A stretch of DNA of 64,000 nt from Pseudonocardia oroxyli (GCF_900102195.1 NZ_FNBE01000001.1:1-64000); one strand, 5' to 3'; positions 24,810 to 36,828 are shown, counted from the first letter of the stretch. Notes: generated from the sequence alone by a model not told the origin. Numbers and translations are program-made.

Positions 24810-26752
24810 GGCCGCGGCGACCCCGCGCCCACGGTCGTGCCGGCCGCCGGGACCCCGTTGCGCCGCAGCCACTCGTCGAGCTGCTGCTGGGTCGCGGCGA
24901 GGTCCGGCCTGCGGTTGGGGTCGCTGCGCAGCGCCTGCTTGAGCAGCGACAGGTGGGCGGTGCGCCGGGGCAGGTGCGTGAGCCGCGCGCCCGACGCCGC
25001 CGCCCGCAGCCCCGACAACGCGTCCGCGTGGCCGCCGCGCGGCGGGTACCCGGTCAACGCGAAGGAGACGGTGGCCGCGAGCTGCCAGACGTCCGAGCGG
25101 ACGCTCGCCTTGGCGCCGCCCGCCACCTCCGGGGCCAGGTAGTCCGGCGTACCGAGCACGAACCCGGTCATGGTGAGCGTGGAGTCGCCTGCGCGCCGGG
25201 CGATGCCGAAGTCGATCAGGTGCGGGTGGCCCGCCGGGTCGACGATCACGTTGCCGGGCTTGAGGTCCCGGTGCAGCACGCCCCGCTGGTGGGCCGCGTC
25301 GAGCGCGCCGGCGACCCCCGCCCAGATGCGGGCGGCGGCCACGTCGTCCACCGGGCCGCGTTCCCGGACGAGCGTGGACAGGGGCACGCCCTGGACGTGC
25401 TCCATCACGATGACCAGGCCCTCGAGCTGCGCGAGTCCGGCGTCCGACCGGGCGTGGACGAGATCGTGGATGCGGACGCACAGCGGGTGCCGGACCGCGG
25501 CCAGTGCGGCGGCCTCGCGGCGGATCCGCTCCTCGGTCTCCGCGTCGGGGGCGTGGGCGGACTTGAGGGCGACCGTGCGGCCGAGCTTGGCGTCGTGGGC
25601 CAGCCACACCCGGCCGAACCCGCCCGCGCCGATGCGCTCGATGAGCCGGAAGCGCTGCCCGCGGGGCGCGGGCGGCGGGACGACCCCGGCGAAGGCCGGC
25701 GACGGACCGGCTGCGACGGGACCCACCGGGCCTCCGGCGACCGGACCGGCCGTGCCGCCCCCGGCGACCGGCGCGACCCGGGTCCCGGTCGGTCCGACCG
25801 GTCCGCCGGGGCGGCGGCCCGGGACGGGCGGGAGCGCCCCCGGCTCGGCGGCCAGGGGCGCGGAGGCGCGCTGCTCGGGGACCGGCGGTGTCGGCGGGGC
25901 GCTCGGGAGCCGGGCGCTGTCGAAGGTGGCGTAGGTCGGCTTGGGGCCGGTCGCGGCGGGCGGCGGGGTGCGCTGCACGATCGGCTGCATCCGCTCGCGC
26001 AGGTCCGCACGGGGTTGCGGCGGGACGCCCCGGGAGGCCGCGCCGGTCGCGCCCTGTAGGGACCGGCGGACGGTCTCCCGCGAGGGCGGCGGCACCGCGA
26101 TCAGCAGCAGCATCCCCGCGAACGCACCGATGAGGGCCCCCGCCCAGAGGTGCTCGGCGGCACCGGCCGGGACCCGCGCGGTCAGCACCGCGAGCGCCAG
26201 CGCGGGGATCCAGAAGAACTTCGCGGGCCAGGCCGGGCCCCGGCGCAGCACCAGGCGCGCCTGCGCGGCGACGAAGAGCGCGGTCAGCACCGGCACGATC
26301 CCCAGCAGCAGGACGGCGACCCCGAGGCCCACCGGGTCGTTCGGGTCGAAGGCCGCGCGGACCGACCCTCCTCCCAGGTAGGCGCTCTGCGGCCCGACGA
26401 AGCAGGCGCTGGTCTCGAGCGAGCGGGCGGCGGCGCTGCCGAGGCCCGGCACCGGGCGGCCCGCCGCCGCGGCGGCGAACACCCGACCGGTCGCGACGAA
26501 CAGCAGCAGCGGCAACACACCGGCGAACACCACGCCCACGGCGCCGAGGACCAGCCCGCGGCCACCGCCGTAGCCGGACCCCATCCGCCTGCGCAGGAGT
26601 GCCACGACGAAGGCCCCGACCGCGGGCAGCAGGCCGACCCCGAGGCCCAGCAGCGAGGTCGCCCAGGCCCAGACGCCGGGACAGAGGTCCGGCGCGGCGG
26701 CCGAGCGCAGGCCGGACAACAGCTGCCCGACCAGGGCGACCAGCGAGTCCAC
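24806..26752 (-). CDS. Ser/Thr protein kinase with N-terminal membrane domain
   Basis: The 648-residue protein begins with four or five hydrophobic segments (to about residue 200), then a Pro/Gly/Ala-rich linker, then a PknB-type kinase domain from about residue 365. Motifs: RIGAGGFGRVWLAHD, ALKSAH (catalytic Lys near 395), HRDLKPGNV near 493, LIDFGIARR near 512, GTPDYLAPEV. All catalytic residues are present. The order is the reverse of typical actinobacterial kinases, whose kinase domain comes first. The signal it senses is unknown. Confidence 0.88.
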   Translation of the reverse strand: MDSLVALVGQLLSGLRSAAAPDLCPGVWAWATSLLGLGVGLLPAVGAFVVALLRRRMGSGYGGGRGLVLGAVGVVFAGVLPLLLFVATGRVFAAAAAGRPVPGLGSAAARSLETSACFVGPQSAYLGGGSVRAAFDPNDPVGLGVAVLLLGIVPVLTALFVAAQARLVLRRGPAWPAKFFWIPALALAVLTARVPAGAAEHLWAGALIGAFAGMLLLIAVPPPSRETVRRSLQGATGAASRGVPPQPRADLRERMQPIVQRTPPPAATGPKPTYATFDSARLPSAPPTPPVPEQRASAPLAAEPGALPPVPGRRPGGPVGPTGTRVAPVAGGGTAGPVAGGPVGPVAAGPSPAFAGVVPPPAPRGQRFRLIERIGAGGFGRVWLAHDAKLGRTVALKSAHAPDAETEERIRREAAALAAVRHPLCVRIHDLVHARSDAGLAQLEGLVIVMEHVQGVPLSTLVRERGPVDDVAAARIWAGVAGALDAAHQRGVLHRDLKPGNVIVDPAGHPHLIDFGIARRAGDSTLTMTGFVLGTPDYLAPEVAGGAKASVRSDVWQLAATVSFALTGYPPRGGHADALSGLRAAASGARLTHLPRRTAHLSLLKQALRSDPNRRPDLAATQQQLDEWLRRNGVPAAGTTVGAGSPRP

Positions 26753-26884
26753 CGGCGCTCCCCTCCCGTCCCGACGGTCGTGTGGCGCGCCGCGCCCCGT
26801 CCCGTCCCGCTGCCCCCACTATGGCATCCCGGCGGGGTGGCCCGGCGCCCGCTCCGGGCGGCGGGCGTGTCTCGGGCCCGAGAT

Positions 26885-26939
26885 CGGCTCGGCGCCGGCT
26901 CGGCGTCGGCTCGGCGCCGGCTCAGCGTCGGCTCAGCGG
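26885..26939. repeat. Five tandem copies of an 11-bp unit
   Basis: CGGCTCGGCG followed by C or T (CGGCTCAGCG in the last two) repeats five times head to tail, from 26885 to 26939. It abuts and overlaps the last 7 bases of the MarR gene and precedes the kinase gene start region. It may vary in copy number. Confidence 0.8.
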
Positions 26940-27427
26940 CCCCCGTGCGCCCGGTACTCGTCGAGGTCGGTGTTGAAGCGGGCCAACAGCGACCCCAGCA
27001 GGTCCCGGTCCTCCTGCGGCCAGCCCTCCAGCACCGCGTGGAGCGGCCCCAGCCGGGCGTGTCGCACCAGCTCGCGCTGGGCGGCGCCCTCGGGGGTCAG
27101 CGAGATGACCACCGAACGGGAGTCCCGCGAGTCCGGCCGGACCGCGACGAGCCCGGCGCGCGAGAGCCGCGAGACCTGCCTGCTCGCCGTCGGCTTGCTC
27201 ACCCCGAGCCTGCCGGTCAGCACGGTCAGGGACTGCTCACCGTTCTCGTCCAGCGCGGCCAGGGCCGGGTAGGTGTAGCGGTCCACCGCCTCGTGGGCGC
27301 CGTACCCGCCGGACCACACCGGCTCCACGGTCCGGCGGATCAGCACGGTGATCTCGTGCTCCAAGCGGTGCAGGGAGTCCGGTCCGGTCTCCACCGGCGC
27401 GACGCTGCTCGGGCTCACGGGCCTCAC
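26933..27427 (-). CDS. MarR-family regulator
   Basis: The 164-residue protein has a MarR winged helix: LTVLTGRLGVSKPTASRQVSRLSRAGLVAVRPDSRDSRSVVISLTPEG, flanked by helices for dimerisation. It is divergent from the double-DUF427 gene. A GTG at 27427 is given; a second GTG three codons in (27418) has a better-spaced AGGTGAGG ribosome site and may be the real start. The ligand is unknown. Confidence 0.88.
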   Translation of the reverse strand: MRPVSPSSVAPVETGPDSLHRLEHEITVLIRRTVEPVWSGGYGAHEAVDRYTYPALAALDENGEQSLTVLTGRLGVSKPTASRQVSRLSRAGLVAVRPDSRDSRSVVISLTPEGAAQRELVRHARLGPLHAVLEGWPQEDRDLLGSLLARFNTDLDEYRAHGGR

Positions 27428-27540
27428 CTCTCACAAATCGGGACATACAGCACGAATCATACACTTCGATTCCCGTCACAACGTTGCGCTGAACAACAGT
27501 CTCCCGGAACAGGACGCCGCCCGCCGCGGTTGGGGGTGAC
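27428..27540. promoter_or_regulatory. Divergent promoter region, MarR / DUF427
   Basis: This AT-enriched 113-base gap contains short inverted repeats: GAATC (27454-27458) with GATTC (27468-27472), and GTTG (27483-27486) with CAAC (27494-27497). Either could be the MarR operator; both are short, so the call is tentative. Confidence 0.4.
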
Positions 27541-28332
27541 ATGGGACTCACCCGCGCCGACGGACCGCTCGCGCCGAACCCGCCGCACACCGTCAACTAC
27601 CGACTGGACGGCCCCGCCCACAAGCTGTTCGCCCAGCCCTTCCCACGCCGCGTGCGCGCCGAGCTGGGCGGGCGCACGATCCTCGACACCACCGCAGGCG
27701 TGCTGGTGCACGAGACGGCGCTGCTGCCGGTGCTCTACGTGCCCTTCGAGGACCTCGACGCGGACGTCCTGGTCCCGACCGACCACAGCACCCACTGCCC
27801 GTTCAAGGGAGACGCGAGCTACCACTCCCTCGTCGTCGGCGACCGGACCGTGGAGAACGCCGTCTGGTCCTACCCGGAACCCAAGCCCGAGGCGCCGTGG
27901 CTCAAGGGCTACGCGGCGCTCTACTGGTCTGCCGCGGACGCCTGGTACGACGAGGACGAAGAGGTCTTCGCCCACCTCACCGACCCCTACACCCGGGTCG
28001 ACGTGCGCCCCACCAGCCGCCACGTCGAGGTGCGCCACCGCGGCGAGGTGATCGCCTCCTCGGACGCGCCGTTCGTGCTGAGCGAGACCGGCCTGCCCAA
28101 CCGCTGGTACCTGCCCCGGGACGCGGTGCGGGTCCCGCTGCGGGCGTCGGAGACCCGGTCGCGCTGCCCGTACAAGGGCGAGGCCCGGTACTGGACCGCC
28201 ACGCTGCCCGACGGCACCGAGCTCGCGGACGTGGCCTGGGAGTACCCCGACCCGCTGCCGGAGTCGGCCCGGATCGCGGGCCTGCTCAGCTTCTGGGGGG
28301 ACGACGTGGAGGTCGTCGAGCAGCGGGGTTAG
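27541..28332 (+). CDS. Protein with two DUF427 domains
   Basis: The 263-residue protein contains two tandem DUF427 units, each with the motif (H/R)CP(F/Y)KG: HCPFKGDASYHSL near residue 84 and RCPYKGEARYWTA near 208. Each unit also has a preceding VLVHET or VLSETG strand. DUF427 is a small beta-rich domain of unknown function, common in actinobacteria as one or two copies. The ATG follows GGGGGTGAC. It faces a MarR regulator and ends 4 bases into another convergent MarR gene. Confidence 0.88.
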   Translation: MGLTRADGPLAPNPPHTVNYRLDGPAHKLFAQPFPRRVRAELGGRTILDTTAGVLVHETALLPVLYVPFEDLDADVLVPTDHSTHCPFKGDASYHSLVVGDRTVENAVWSYPEPKPEAPWLKGYAALYWSAADAWYDEDEEVFAHLTDPYTRVDVRPTSRHVEVRHRGEVIASSDAPFVLSETGLPNRWYLPRDAVRVPLRASETRSRCPYKGEARYWTATLPDGTELADVAWEYPDPLPESARIAGLLSFWGDDVEVVEQRG

Positions 28333-28769
28333 TCGTCGTCCTCGAGCAGGGCCTCGATCGCCGGCAGCGCCGCCCGGATTACCTCGCGCTGTCGGGGATC
28401 GAGCTTGCTCAGCCGCCGGGCGACGAGCGCGGTGCGGTGCGTCTTGATCTCGTCGAGGCGGGCCCGCCCGGAGTCGGACAACGTGATCAGCACGCCGCGG
28501 GCGTCCTGGGGGTCCGGGGTGCGCACGACGAGCCCCTGGTCGTCCAGCGCGCCCAGCACCCGGGACATGGTGGGTGCGGTGACCGCCTCGCGCTTGGCGA
28601 GCTCGGAGAGCCGCAGCGGCGCGTGCAGGGCGATCGTGCTCAGCGCGGAGAGCTGCAGGGGCGGCAGGGAGTCGCCGCCGTCGATGCGGATGCGTCGGCT
28701 CAGCCGCCCGACCGCGAGCCGCAGCCGGGTGGCCTCCTCGGTCAGCAGCGCGTCGTTCTCCGCGGACAT
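28329..28769 (-). CDS. MarR-family regulator
   Basis: The 146-residue protein has a MarR winged helix: PLRLSELAKREAVTAPTMSRVLGALDDQGLVVRTPDPQDARGVLITLSDSG. The ATG at 28769 gives a typical MarR start (MSAENDALLTEEATRLRLAVGRLSRRIR); a longer frame to 28814 would begin inside the terminator palindrome. It lies between the double-DUF427 gene and coaA without clear partners. Confidence 0.87.
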   Translation of the reverse strand: MSAENDALLTEEATRLRLAVGRLSRRIRIDGGDSLPPLQLSALSTIALHAPLRLSELAKREAVTAPTMSRVLGALDDQGLVVRTPDPQDARGVLITLSDSGRARLDEIKTHRTALVARRLSKLDPRQREVIRAALPAIEALLEDDD

Positions 28770-28813
28770 GCGGACATCCTTGCAGGATGCGGGGGACGCC
28801 CCGGTAGGGGGCA

Positions 28814-28894
28814 CTAGTGCCCCGTCCAGAAACGTTCAGGACCGAGCTCGGCGGCCACCGATTCCGGCCCCGACGTTCCTGGACGGGGCACTAG
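28814..28894. terminator. Long hairpin at the coaA stop
   Basis: Arms at 28814-28829 (CTAGTGCCCCGTCCAG) and 28879-28894 are perfectly complementary (16 bp); after one unpaired base on each side the stem continues for five more pairs (AACGT/ACGTT). The intervening loop is about 37 nt. The coaA TAG stop lies in the outer arm. Confidence 0.7.
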
Positions 28895-29883
28895 ACCTTG
28901 CGGAGCCGGATCCGGGTCACGTCGTGGCGGGGGCCCTTCGTCAGCACGAGGCTGGCCCGGCCGCGGGTGGGCAGGATGTTCTCCGCCAGGTTGGGCCCGT
29001 TGATCGTGGCCCAGATGCTCTGGGCGTGCTTCACCGCGTCCTCGTGGTCGAGCTCGGCGTAGCGGCGGAAGTAGGACGCGGGGTCCCGGAACGCCGTCTC
29101 GCGCAGCCGCAGGAACCGCTCGACGTACCAGCGCCGCAGGTCCGCGGGGGCGGCGTCGACGTAGACCGAGAAGTCGATGAAGTCGCTGACCGTCAGCGCC
29201 GAGTTCGCGCCCGCCGGCTGCAGCACGTTCAGGCCCTCGATCAGCAGGATGTCCGGGCGGCGGACGACGAGCCGCTCGTCCGGCACGATGTCGTAGACGA
29301 GGTGGGAGTAGACCGGCGCCGTCACCTCGGCGCGCCCCGCCTTGACGTCGGTGATGAACCGCAGCAGCTTGCGCCGGTCGTAGGACTCCGGGAAGCCCTT
29401 GCGCTGCATGAGGCCGCGCGCCTCGAGCACCGCGTTCGGGTACAGGAAGCCGTCGGTGGTGACGAGCTCGACCCGGGGGTGCTGGGGCCACCGGGCGAGG
29501 AGCAGCCGCAGCAGCCGGGCGGTGGTCGACTTGCCCGCGGACACCGAGCCCGCGACGCCGATCACGAACGGCGTGCGCGCCGCCGTGCCGCCGAGGAAGG
29601 TGCGGTAGGCGCGGTAGAGCCGCCCGCCCTCCTGGACGTGCAGGTTCAGCAGCCGCGACAGCGGGAGGTAGACCTCGCGGACCTCGTCCAGGTCGATGTC
29701 GTCACCGAGGGACCGGACGCGCTCCAGCTCGCCCGCGGTCAGCGGCAGCGGGCTGGTCTCCCCCAGCCGGGCCCAGGACGCTCGGTCGAAGTCGATGAAG
29801 GGCGAGTGCCCCGGACCCCGGTGATGGTGCTGGAGGTGCTCCGGGAGCATGGTCGAGCCGTGCACCTGCGCCGTCGCGGGCAT
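28891..29883 (-). CDS. coaA: Type I pantothenate kinase
   Basis: CoaA phosphorylates pantothenate, the first step of coenzyme A synthesis. The 330-residue protein has the Walker A motif [17 protein letters not shown], the substrate region [10 protein letters not shown] and [12 protein letters not shown], and a C-terminal [19 protein letters not shown] typical of bacterial PanK-I. An in-frame ATG 11 codons downstream is a possible alternative start. It is divergent from the CNNM/CBS pair. Confidence 0.96.
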   Translation of the reverse strand: MPATAQVHGSTMLPEHLQHHHRGPGHSPFIDFDRASWARLGETSPLPLTAGELERVRSLGDDIDLDEVREVYLPLSRLLNLHVQEGGRLYRAYRTFLGGTAARTPFVIGVAGSVSAGKSTTARLLRLLLARWPQHPRVELVTTDGFLYPNAVLEARGLMQRKGFPESYDRRKLLRFITDVKAGRAEVTAPVYSHLVYDIVPDERLVVRRPDILLIEGLNVLQPAGANSALTVSDFIDFSVYVDAAPADLRRWYVERFLRLRETAFRDPASYFRRYAELDHEDAVKHAQSIWATINGPNLAENILPTRGRASLVLTKGPRHDVTRIRLRKV

Positions 29884-30131
29884 CCTGACCTCGGTCCTGT
29901 CTGAGGGCCGGTCCGGGCCTCTGCGCTCCGGACCGGACGGGTCGTCGATCTCTCCTCCGATGGTGGTCCAACCTAGACCGCCGGTCGGCCGTTCGCGGCC
30001 CGGACGTGCTGTGGACCACTCCGCGCCATCTCGCGGGTGTCGGGTTCGTCGGTGATGTTCCCCCGGTCCGCGTCGGGGGTATCCGGCCGCGGGCCTACGC
30101 TGACCCCGATCCCTTTCCGCTGAGGAGCCTC

Positions 30132-31439
30132 GTGACGGTCCTGCTCTCCCTCCTCGGGCTGCTGGCCGTCGTCGCCCTCACGCTCGGCACGGCGATCTCC
30201 GTCGCGTCGGAGTTCTCGCTGACCGCGCTCGAACGCAGCCAGGTGGACGCGCACGTCGCCGCGGTGGACGACCGCCGCGCCCGCGCCGTGCAGCGTGCCC
30301 ACCGGACGTTGTCGTTCCAGCTCTCCGGCAGCCAGCTGGGCATCACGGTGACCACGCTCGCCACCGGCTACATCGCCGAACCCGCCATCGCCGAGCTGAT
30401 CCGGCCCGCCCTGTCGGGGCTGAGCGAGAGCGTGGCCGCGGGCGTCGCCACGCTCGTGTCGCTGGTGATCGCCACCACGCTGTCCATGGTGTTCGGCGAG
30501 CTCGTGCCCAAGAACATCGCGATCGCCAAGCCGCTGGAGACCGCGCGGGCCGTGGTGTGGCTGCAGAGCGGGTTCGCGCGCGCCTTCCGCTGGCTGATCG
30601 ACCTGCTCAACCGCAGCGCGAACGCGATCGTGCGCAGGCTCGGCGTCGAGCCCGCCGAGGAGCTGCGGTCGGCCCGCTCCCCCCACGAGCTCAGCTCGCT
30701 GGTCCGGTCCAGCGCCGAGCACGGCACCCTCGACGAGGGCACCGCCACCCTCCTGGACCGCTCCCTGCGGTTCACCGACCGCGTCGCGGAGGACCTGATG
30801 ACGCCCCGGGTGCGGGTCGACACGCTCGACGCCGCGGACTCCGTCGCCGACCTGATCGGGCTCGCCCGCCGCAGCGGGCACTCCCGCTTCCCCGTGCACG
30901 ACGGCGACCCGGACACCGTCCTGGGTCTCGTGCACGTCAAGCAGGCCTTCGGGGTGGCGCCCGAGGACCGCGAGTCCACCCCGGTGCGCACGCTGTGCCT
31001 GCCCGCCGAGACCGTCCCCGCGTCGCTCGACGGCGACGAGCTGCTCTCCCGGCTGCGCGAGACGGGCCTGCAGACCGCCGTCGTCGTCGACGAGTACGGC
31101 GGCACCGCGGGGCTGGTGACCCTGGAGGACCTGATCGAGGAGATCGTCGGTGAGGTGCTCGACGAGCACGACCGCGCCGAGCAGGCGGACGTCCGGCCGC
31201 TCGGGCGGGACTCCTGGCTGGTCAGCGGCCTGATGCGGGCGGACGAGATCGCCGAGGTGACCGGCTTCCGGATGCCCGAGGGCGACTACGAGACCATCGC
31301 GGGGCTGGTCCTGGAGCGCCTCGGTCGGATCCCCGCCGTCGGGGACGACGTCACGGTCGACGGCTGGCGGCTCACCGTGATGCGCCGGGACCGCAACCGG
31401 ATCGCCGAGCTGCGCGTGGCCAGGATGGCGCATGTCTGA
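30132..31439 (+). CDS. CNNM/CBS/CorC transporter-like protein, first of a pair
   Basis: The 435-residue protein has an N-terminal DUF21 (CNNM) membrane domain of about three or four helices (to residue 190; [36 protein letters not shown]). It is followed by two CBS domains ([43 protein letters not shown]) and a CorC/HlyC C-terminal domain. Family members are linked to Mg2+ or Co2+ transport; older annotations say hemolysin. The GTG start follows a GAGGAG ribosome site. It overlaps the next gene by 8 bases. Confidence 0.92.
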   Translation: MTVLLSLLGLLAVVALTLGTAISVASEFSLTALERSQVDAHVAAVDDRRARAVQRAHRTLSFQLSGSQLGITVTTLATGYIAEPAIAELIRPALSGLSESVAAGVATLVSLVIATTLSMVFGELVPKNIAIAKPLETARAVVWLQSGFARAFRWLIDLLNRSANAIVRRLGVEPAEELRSARSPHELSSLVRSSAEHGTLDEGTATLLDRSLRFTDRVAEDLMTPRVRVDTLDAADSVADLIGLARRSGHSRFPVHDGDPDTVLGLVHVKQAFGVAPEDRESTPVRTLCLPAETVPASLDGDELLSRLRETGLQTAVVVDEYGGTAGLVTLEDLIEEIVGEVLDEHDRAEQADVRPLGRDSWLVSGLMRADEIAEVTGFRMPEGDYETIAGLVLERLGRIPAVGDDVTVDGWRLTVMRRDRNRIAELRVARMAHV

Positions 31440-32475
31440 CGTCTGGGCCGTTCTCGCCGCGATCGCCCTGCTCGGGGCGAACGCGTTCTTCGTCTCCGCC
31501 GAGTTCGCGCTGATCAGCGCGCGCAAGGACCGGCTCGAGGCGATGGCCGACCAGGGCGTGGGCGGGGCCCGCACCGTCCTGAACGCCACCGCCCACCTGT
31601 CCCGGATGCTGGCCGCGTCCCAGCTCGGCATCACGATCTGCTCGCTCCTGCTCGGGCGGCTCGGCGAACCCGCCGTCGCCCACTTCATCGAGGCGCCCCT
31701 GGAGTGGGTGGGGGCGCCGACCGCCGTGGTCCACCCGATCGCGTTCGCGCTGTCCCTCGCGCTGGTGTCGGTGGCGCACATCCTGCTCGGCGAGATGGTC
31801 CCGAAGAACATCTCCATCGCGGGGCCCGAGCGCGCGGCGATCCTGCTCGTGCCGCCGTTCCTGCTGTTCACGAACGTGATGCGGCCGTTCATCTCGCTGT
31901 TCAACGCCATGGCCAACGGCACGCTGCGGCTGCTGCGGATCGAGCCCAAGGACGAGCTGGAGAGCGCGTTCACCTCCGGCGAGCTGTCCGAGATGATCGC
32001 GGACTCCCGCCGCGAGGGCCTGCTCGACGACGAGGAGTCCACCCGCATCTCGCGGACCCTGCGGTCGGCCGAGGCCACCGTCGCGGACGTGGTGGTGCCC
32101 TCGTCGGATCTCGTGTCGCTGCCGGTGAACCCGCGGGTCGAGGACGTCCAGCGGGCCGTCGCCGCCACCGGCTTCTCCCGCTTCCCGCTGCGCGCGCCGG
32201 AGGGCCGGTTCACCGGATACCTGCACGTGAAGGACGTGCTGGACGTCATGGACGACCCCGGCGCCGCCATCCCCGTCGCCCGGGTCCGGGGCCTGCCGGA
32301 GATCCCCGCCGACGCCCGCCTCGACGAGGCCGTCGCCGCCCTGCGCACCACCCGGGCCCACCTGGCCCGCGCCGTCGACCGCACCGGCGCGACGGTCGGC
32401 ATGGTCGCGATGGAGGACCTGATCGAGCGCTACGTCGGCACCGTGCGGGACGCCACGCACACCGGGGCGGAGTGA
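31432..32475 (+). CDS. CNNM/CBS protein, second of a pair
   Basis: The 347-residue protein repeats the architecture of its neighbour: DUF21 membrane domain (ASQLGITICSLLLGRLGEPAVA, LLGEMVPKNISIAGPERAA) and CBS pair (VVVPSSDLVSLPVNPRVEDVQ). It lacks the CorC domain and ends soon after EDLIERYVG. Paired CNNM genes are common in mycobacteria (Rv1841c/Rv1842c), suggesting a heteromeric transporter. The start overlaps the upstream gene and the stop overlaps the next start (GTGA). Confidence 0.9.
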   Translation: MSDVWAVLAAIALLGANAFFVSAEFALISARKDRLEAMADQGVGGARTVLNATAHLSRMLAASQLGITICSLLLGRLGEPAVAHFIEAPLEWVGAPTAVVHPIAFALSLALVSVAHILLGEMVPKNISIAGPERAAILLVPPFLLFTNVMRPFISLFNAMANGTLRLLRIEPKDELESAFTSGELSEMIADSRREGLLDDEESTRISRTLRSAEATVADVVVPSSDLVSLPVNPRVEDVQRAVAATGFSRFPLRAPEGRFTGYLHVKDVLDVMDDPGAAIPVARVRGLPEIPADARLDEAVAALRTTRAHLARAVDRTGATVGMVAMEDLIERYVGTVRDATHTGAE

Positions 32476-33347
32476 CCCCCGTGCCGGCGCTGTCCGAGAC
32501 CGAGTGGCGGGCCAGGGCCGCGGCACACCGCGCCCGGATGGAGCGCTGGACGGTCCCGCACCGCGCGCGGCGACAGCGCGGCGAGACGCACCCCGTCGAG
32601 GACTTCCTCTTCACCTACTACTCGCTGCGCCCGCAGCACCTGGAGCAGTGGCAGCCCGGGCCCGGGGTTCGCGCGGTCGGGTTCGCGCGGGCCGGGTACC
32701 GGGACGGGATGCTCGACGGTGTGTCCGACCGCGTCCGGCGCACGGCCGGGTTCGTGCACGGCCTGGTCGGCGCCACGGCGGCGCGCCCCGGCCGGTTCGG
32801 CTGCTTCGGCCTGCACGAGTGGGCGATGGTGTACCGCACCGCGGACCCCCGCCACCCCGTCCCGCTGCGGCTGGGCGCGGCGGGCACGGACGCCGTCGTC
32901 GAGTCGCTGCCGGTGACCTGCACCCACCACGACGCCTTCCGGTTCTTCACCGCGGCCGCCCGCCCGCTGAACACGCTGCAGCCCCGCCGGGAGGACCAGG
33001 CGGCGCTGGAGCAGCCCGGCTGCCTGCACGCCACCATGGACCTCTACAAGTGGGCCTACAAGCTCCTGCCCGCCACCCCGGCCGAGCTGCTCGGGGACTG
33101 CTTCGCGCTCGCCGCCGAGGTCCGGGAGCTGGACATGCGCGCCAGCCCCTACGACCTGCAAGAACACGGCTATGCACCGGTCCGCATCGAGACCGCGGAG
33201 GGGCGCGCCGAGTACGCGGCCGCCCAACGCGGGTTCGCCGACCGCGCGGCGCCGCTGCGCACCCGCCTCCTCGCCCTCTGCAGCACCCTCACCGAGGCCC
33301 CGACCCCGGCTGATCCCCCGGCGAACGGCGCGTCCGCTCACACCTAG
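32472..33347 (+). CDS. Conserved actinobacterial protein of unknown function
   Basis: The 291-residue protein begins with a basic helix and the block HPVEDFLFTYYSLRPQHLEQWQPG; later come CFGLHEWAMVYR, VTCTHHDAFRFFTAAARPLNTLQP and GCLHATMDLYKWAYKLLP. Relatives are often labelled 3-methyladenine DNA glycosylase in automatic annotations. I see no helix-hairpin-helix or AlkA/Tag active site to support that. Conserved His and Tyr residues hint at an enzyme. It is translationally coupled to the CNNM pair (GTGA overlap at 32472). Confidence 0.75.
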   Translation: MTPVPALSETEWRARAAAHRARMERWTVPHRARRQRGETHPVEDFLFTYYSLRPQHLEQWQPGPGVRAVGFARAGYRDGMLDGVSDRVRRTAGFVHGLVGATAARPGRFGCFGLHEWAMVYRTADPRHPVPLRLGAAGTDAVVESLPVTCTHHDAFRFFTAAARPLNTLQPRREDQAALEQPGCLHATMDLYKWAYKLLPATPAELLGDCFALAAEVRELDMRASPYDLQEHGYAPVRIETAEGRAEYAAAQRGFADRAAPLRTRLLALCSTLTEAPTPADPPANGASAHT

Positions 33348-33348
33348 C

Positions 33349-33367
33349 GAGCGAACGCGCCGTTCGC

Positions 33368-33369
<2 letters not shown>
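33349..33369. terminator. Bidirectional hairpin between convergent genes
   Basis: A perfect 9-bp stem (GAGCGAACG, 3-nt loop, CGTTCGCTC) separates the unknown-function gene from gcvP and overlaps the gcvP stop. Confidence 0.6.
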
Positions 33370-36205
<2,836 letters not shown>

Positions 36206-36267
36206 GGGGCCTCCGGTGGGCAGACGGATCTCGGCGCGTACTGCCCTCCCCCTCTGTCGATACCCCG

Positions 36268-36452
36268 AAGGGCGCCTGAGAGATTCACCCCCGGTGATGC
36301 AGGGTTTTCCCCGTCGGCGGGCACGCGGCCGCTTTCCAGAGGCGTCTCGCCCACGCGGTCTCGGGTGCCTGAGAGGTTCCGGGGAGGAGTTGCTCCTTCG
36401 GCGCCCGGCCTGTGGTGCCTGCAGTGCTCGGCCGGGTCTCTCCCGCGTGGGA
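36268..36452 (-). ncRNA. Tandem glycine riboswitch upstream of gcvP
   Basis: On the reverse strand two aptamers stand in series about 60 bases ahead of gcvP. Each ends in the conserved CTCTCAGGC core: the promoter-proximal one at 36366-36375 (AACCTCTCAGGCA) and the gene-proximal one at 36273-36284 (AATCTCTCAGGCGC). The first opens with CGGGAGAGACCCGGCC and contains GCGCCGAAGGAGCAA; the second contains CTCTGGAAAGCGGCC. This is the classic two-aptamer gcvT-type riboswitch, which turns on the glycine cleavage system when glycine is abundant. Confidence 0.93.
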
Positions 36453-36534
36453 TCGGCGACTACGGACGACAGCGTAGTCCCGTTCCGGTAGTTCCACCGA
36501 GGACCGGGGCGTGGATCACGCCCAGAATCACCCC

Positions 36535-36828
36535 ATGAGCAGCGACGACCGCGCCACCTCCAGCCCGACGACGGCCGCCTTCCACCTGCAGGCCGTCCTC
36601 TCCTTCGGGATCGCGCTCGCCGCGGTCGTCGTCGGAGTGCTCTACCTACCCGCCGATCCCTGGGTGCGGGCCTTCCTCGCGGTCAGCGTGCTCTACGTGA
36701 CCACCAGCGCGTTCACCCTCGCCAAGACGGTGCGGGACAAGCAGGAGCGCAACACGGTCCTGTCCCGCGTCGACCAGGCCAGGCTGGAACGCCTCCTCGC
36801 CGAGCACGACCCCTTCCGCCCCACCTGA
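36535..36828 (+). CDS. YiaA/YiaB-type two-helix membrane protein
   Basis: The 97-residue protein has the YiaA/YiaB domain: [56 protein letters not shown]. It has two membrane helices joined by a short turn, then a cytoplasmic charged tail. The family's role is not known. The ATG at 36535 is the natural start; an ATG at 36511 would add a His-Asn-rich lead. It is divergent from gcvP, on the other side of the riboswitch. Confidence 0.88.
   Translation: MSSDDRATSSPTTAAFHLQAVLSFGIALAAVVVGVLYLPADPWVRAFLAVSVLYVTTSAFTLAKTVRDKQERNTVLSRVDQARLERLLAEHDPFRPT

Noticed and set aside
28814..28894. Possible attachment site or IS terminal repeat
   Set aside because: The two arms face each other over a 49-base interior with no gene; it lies at the coaA stop and is best read as a terminator.
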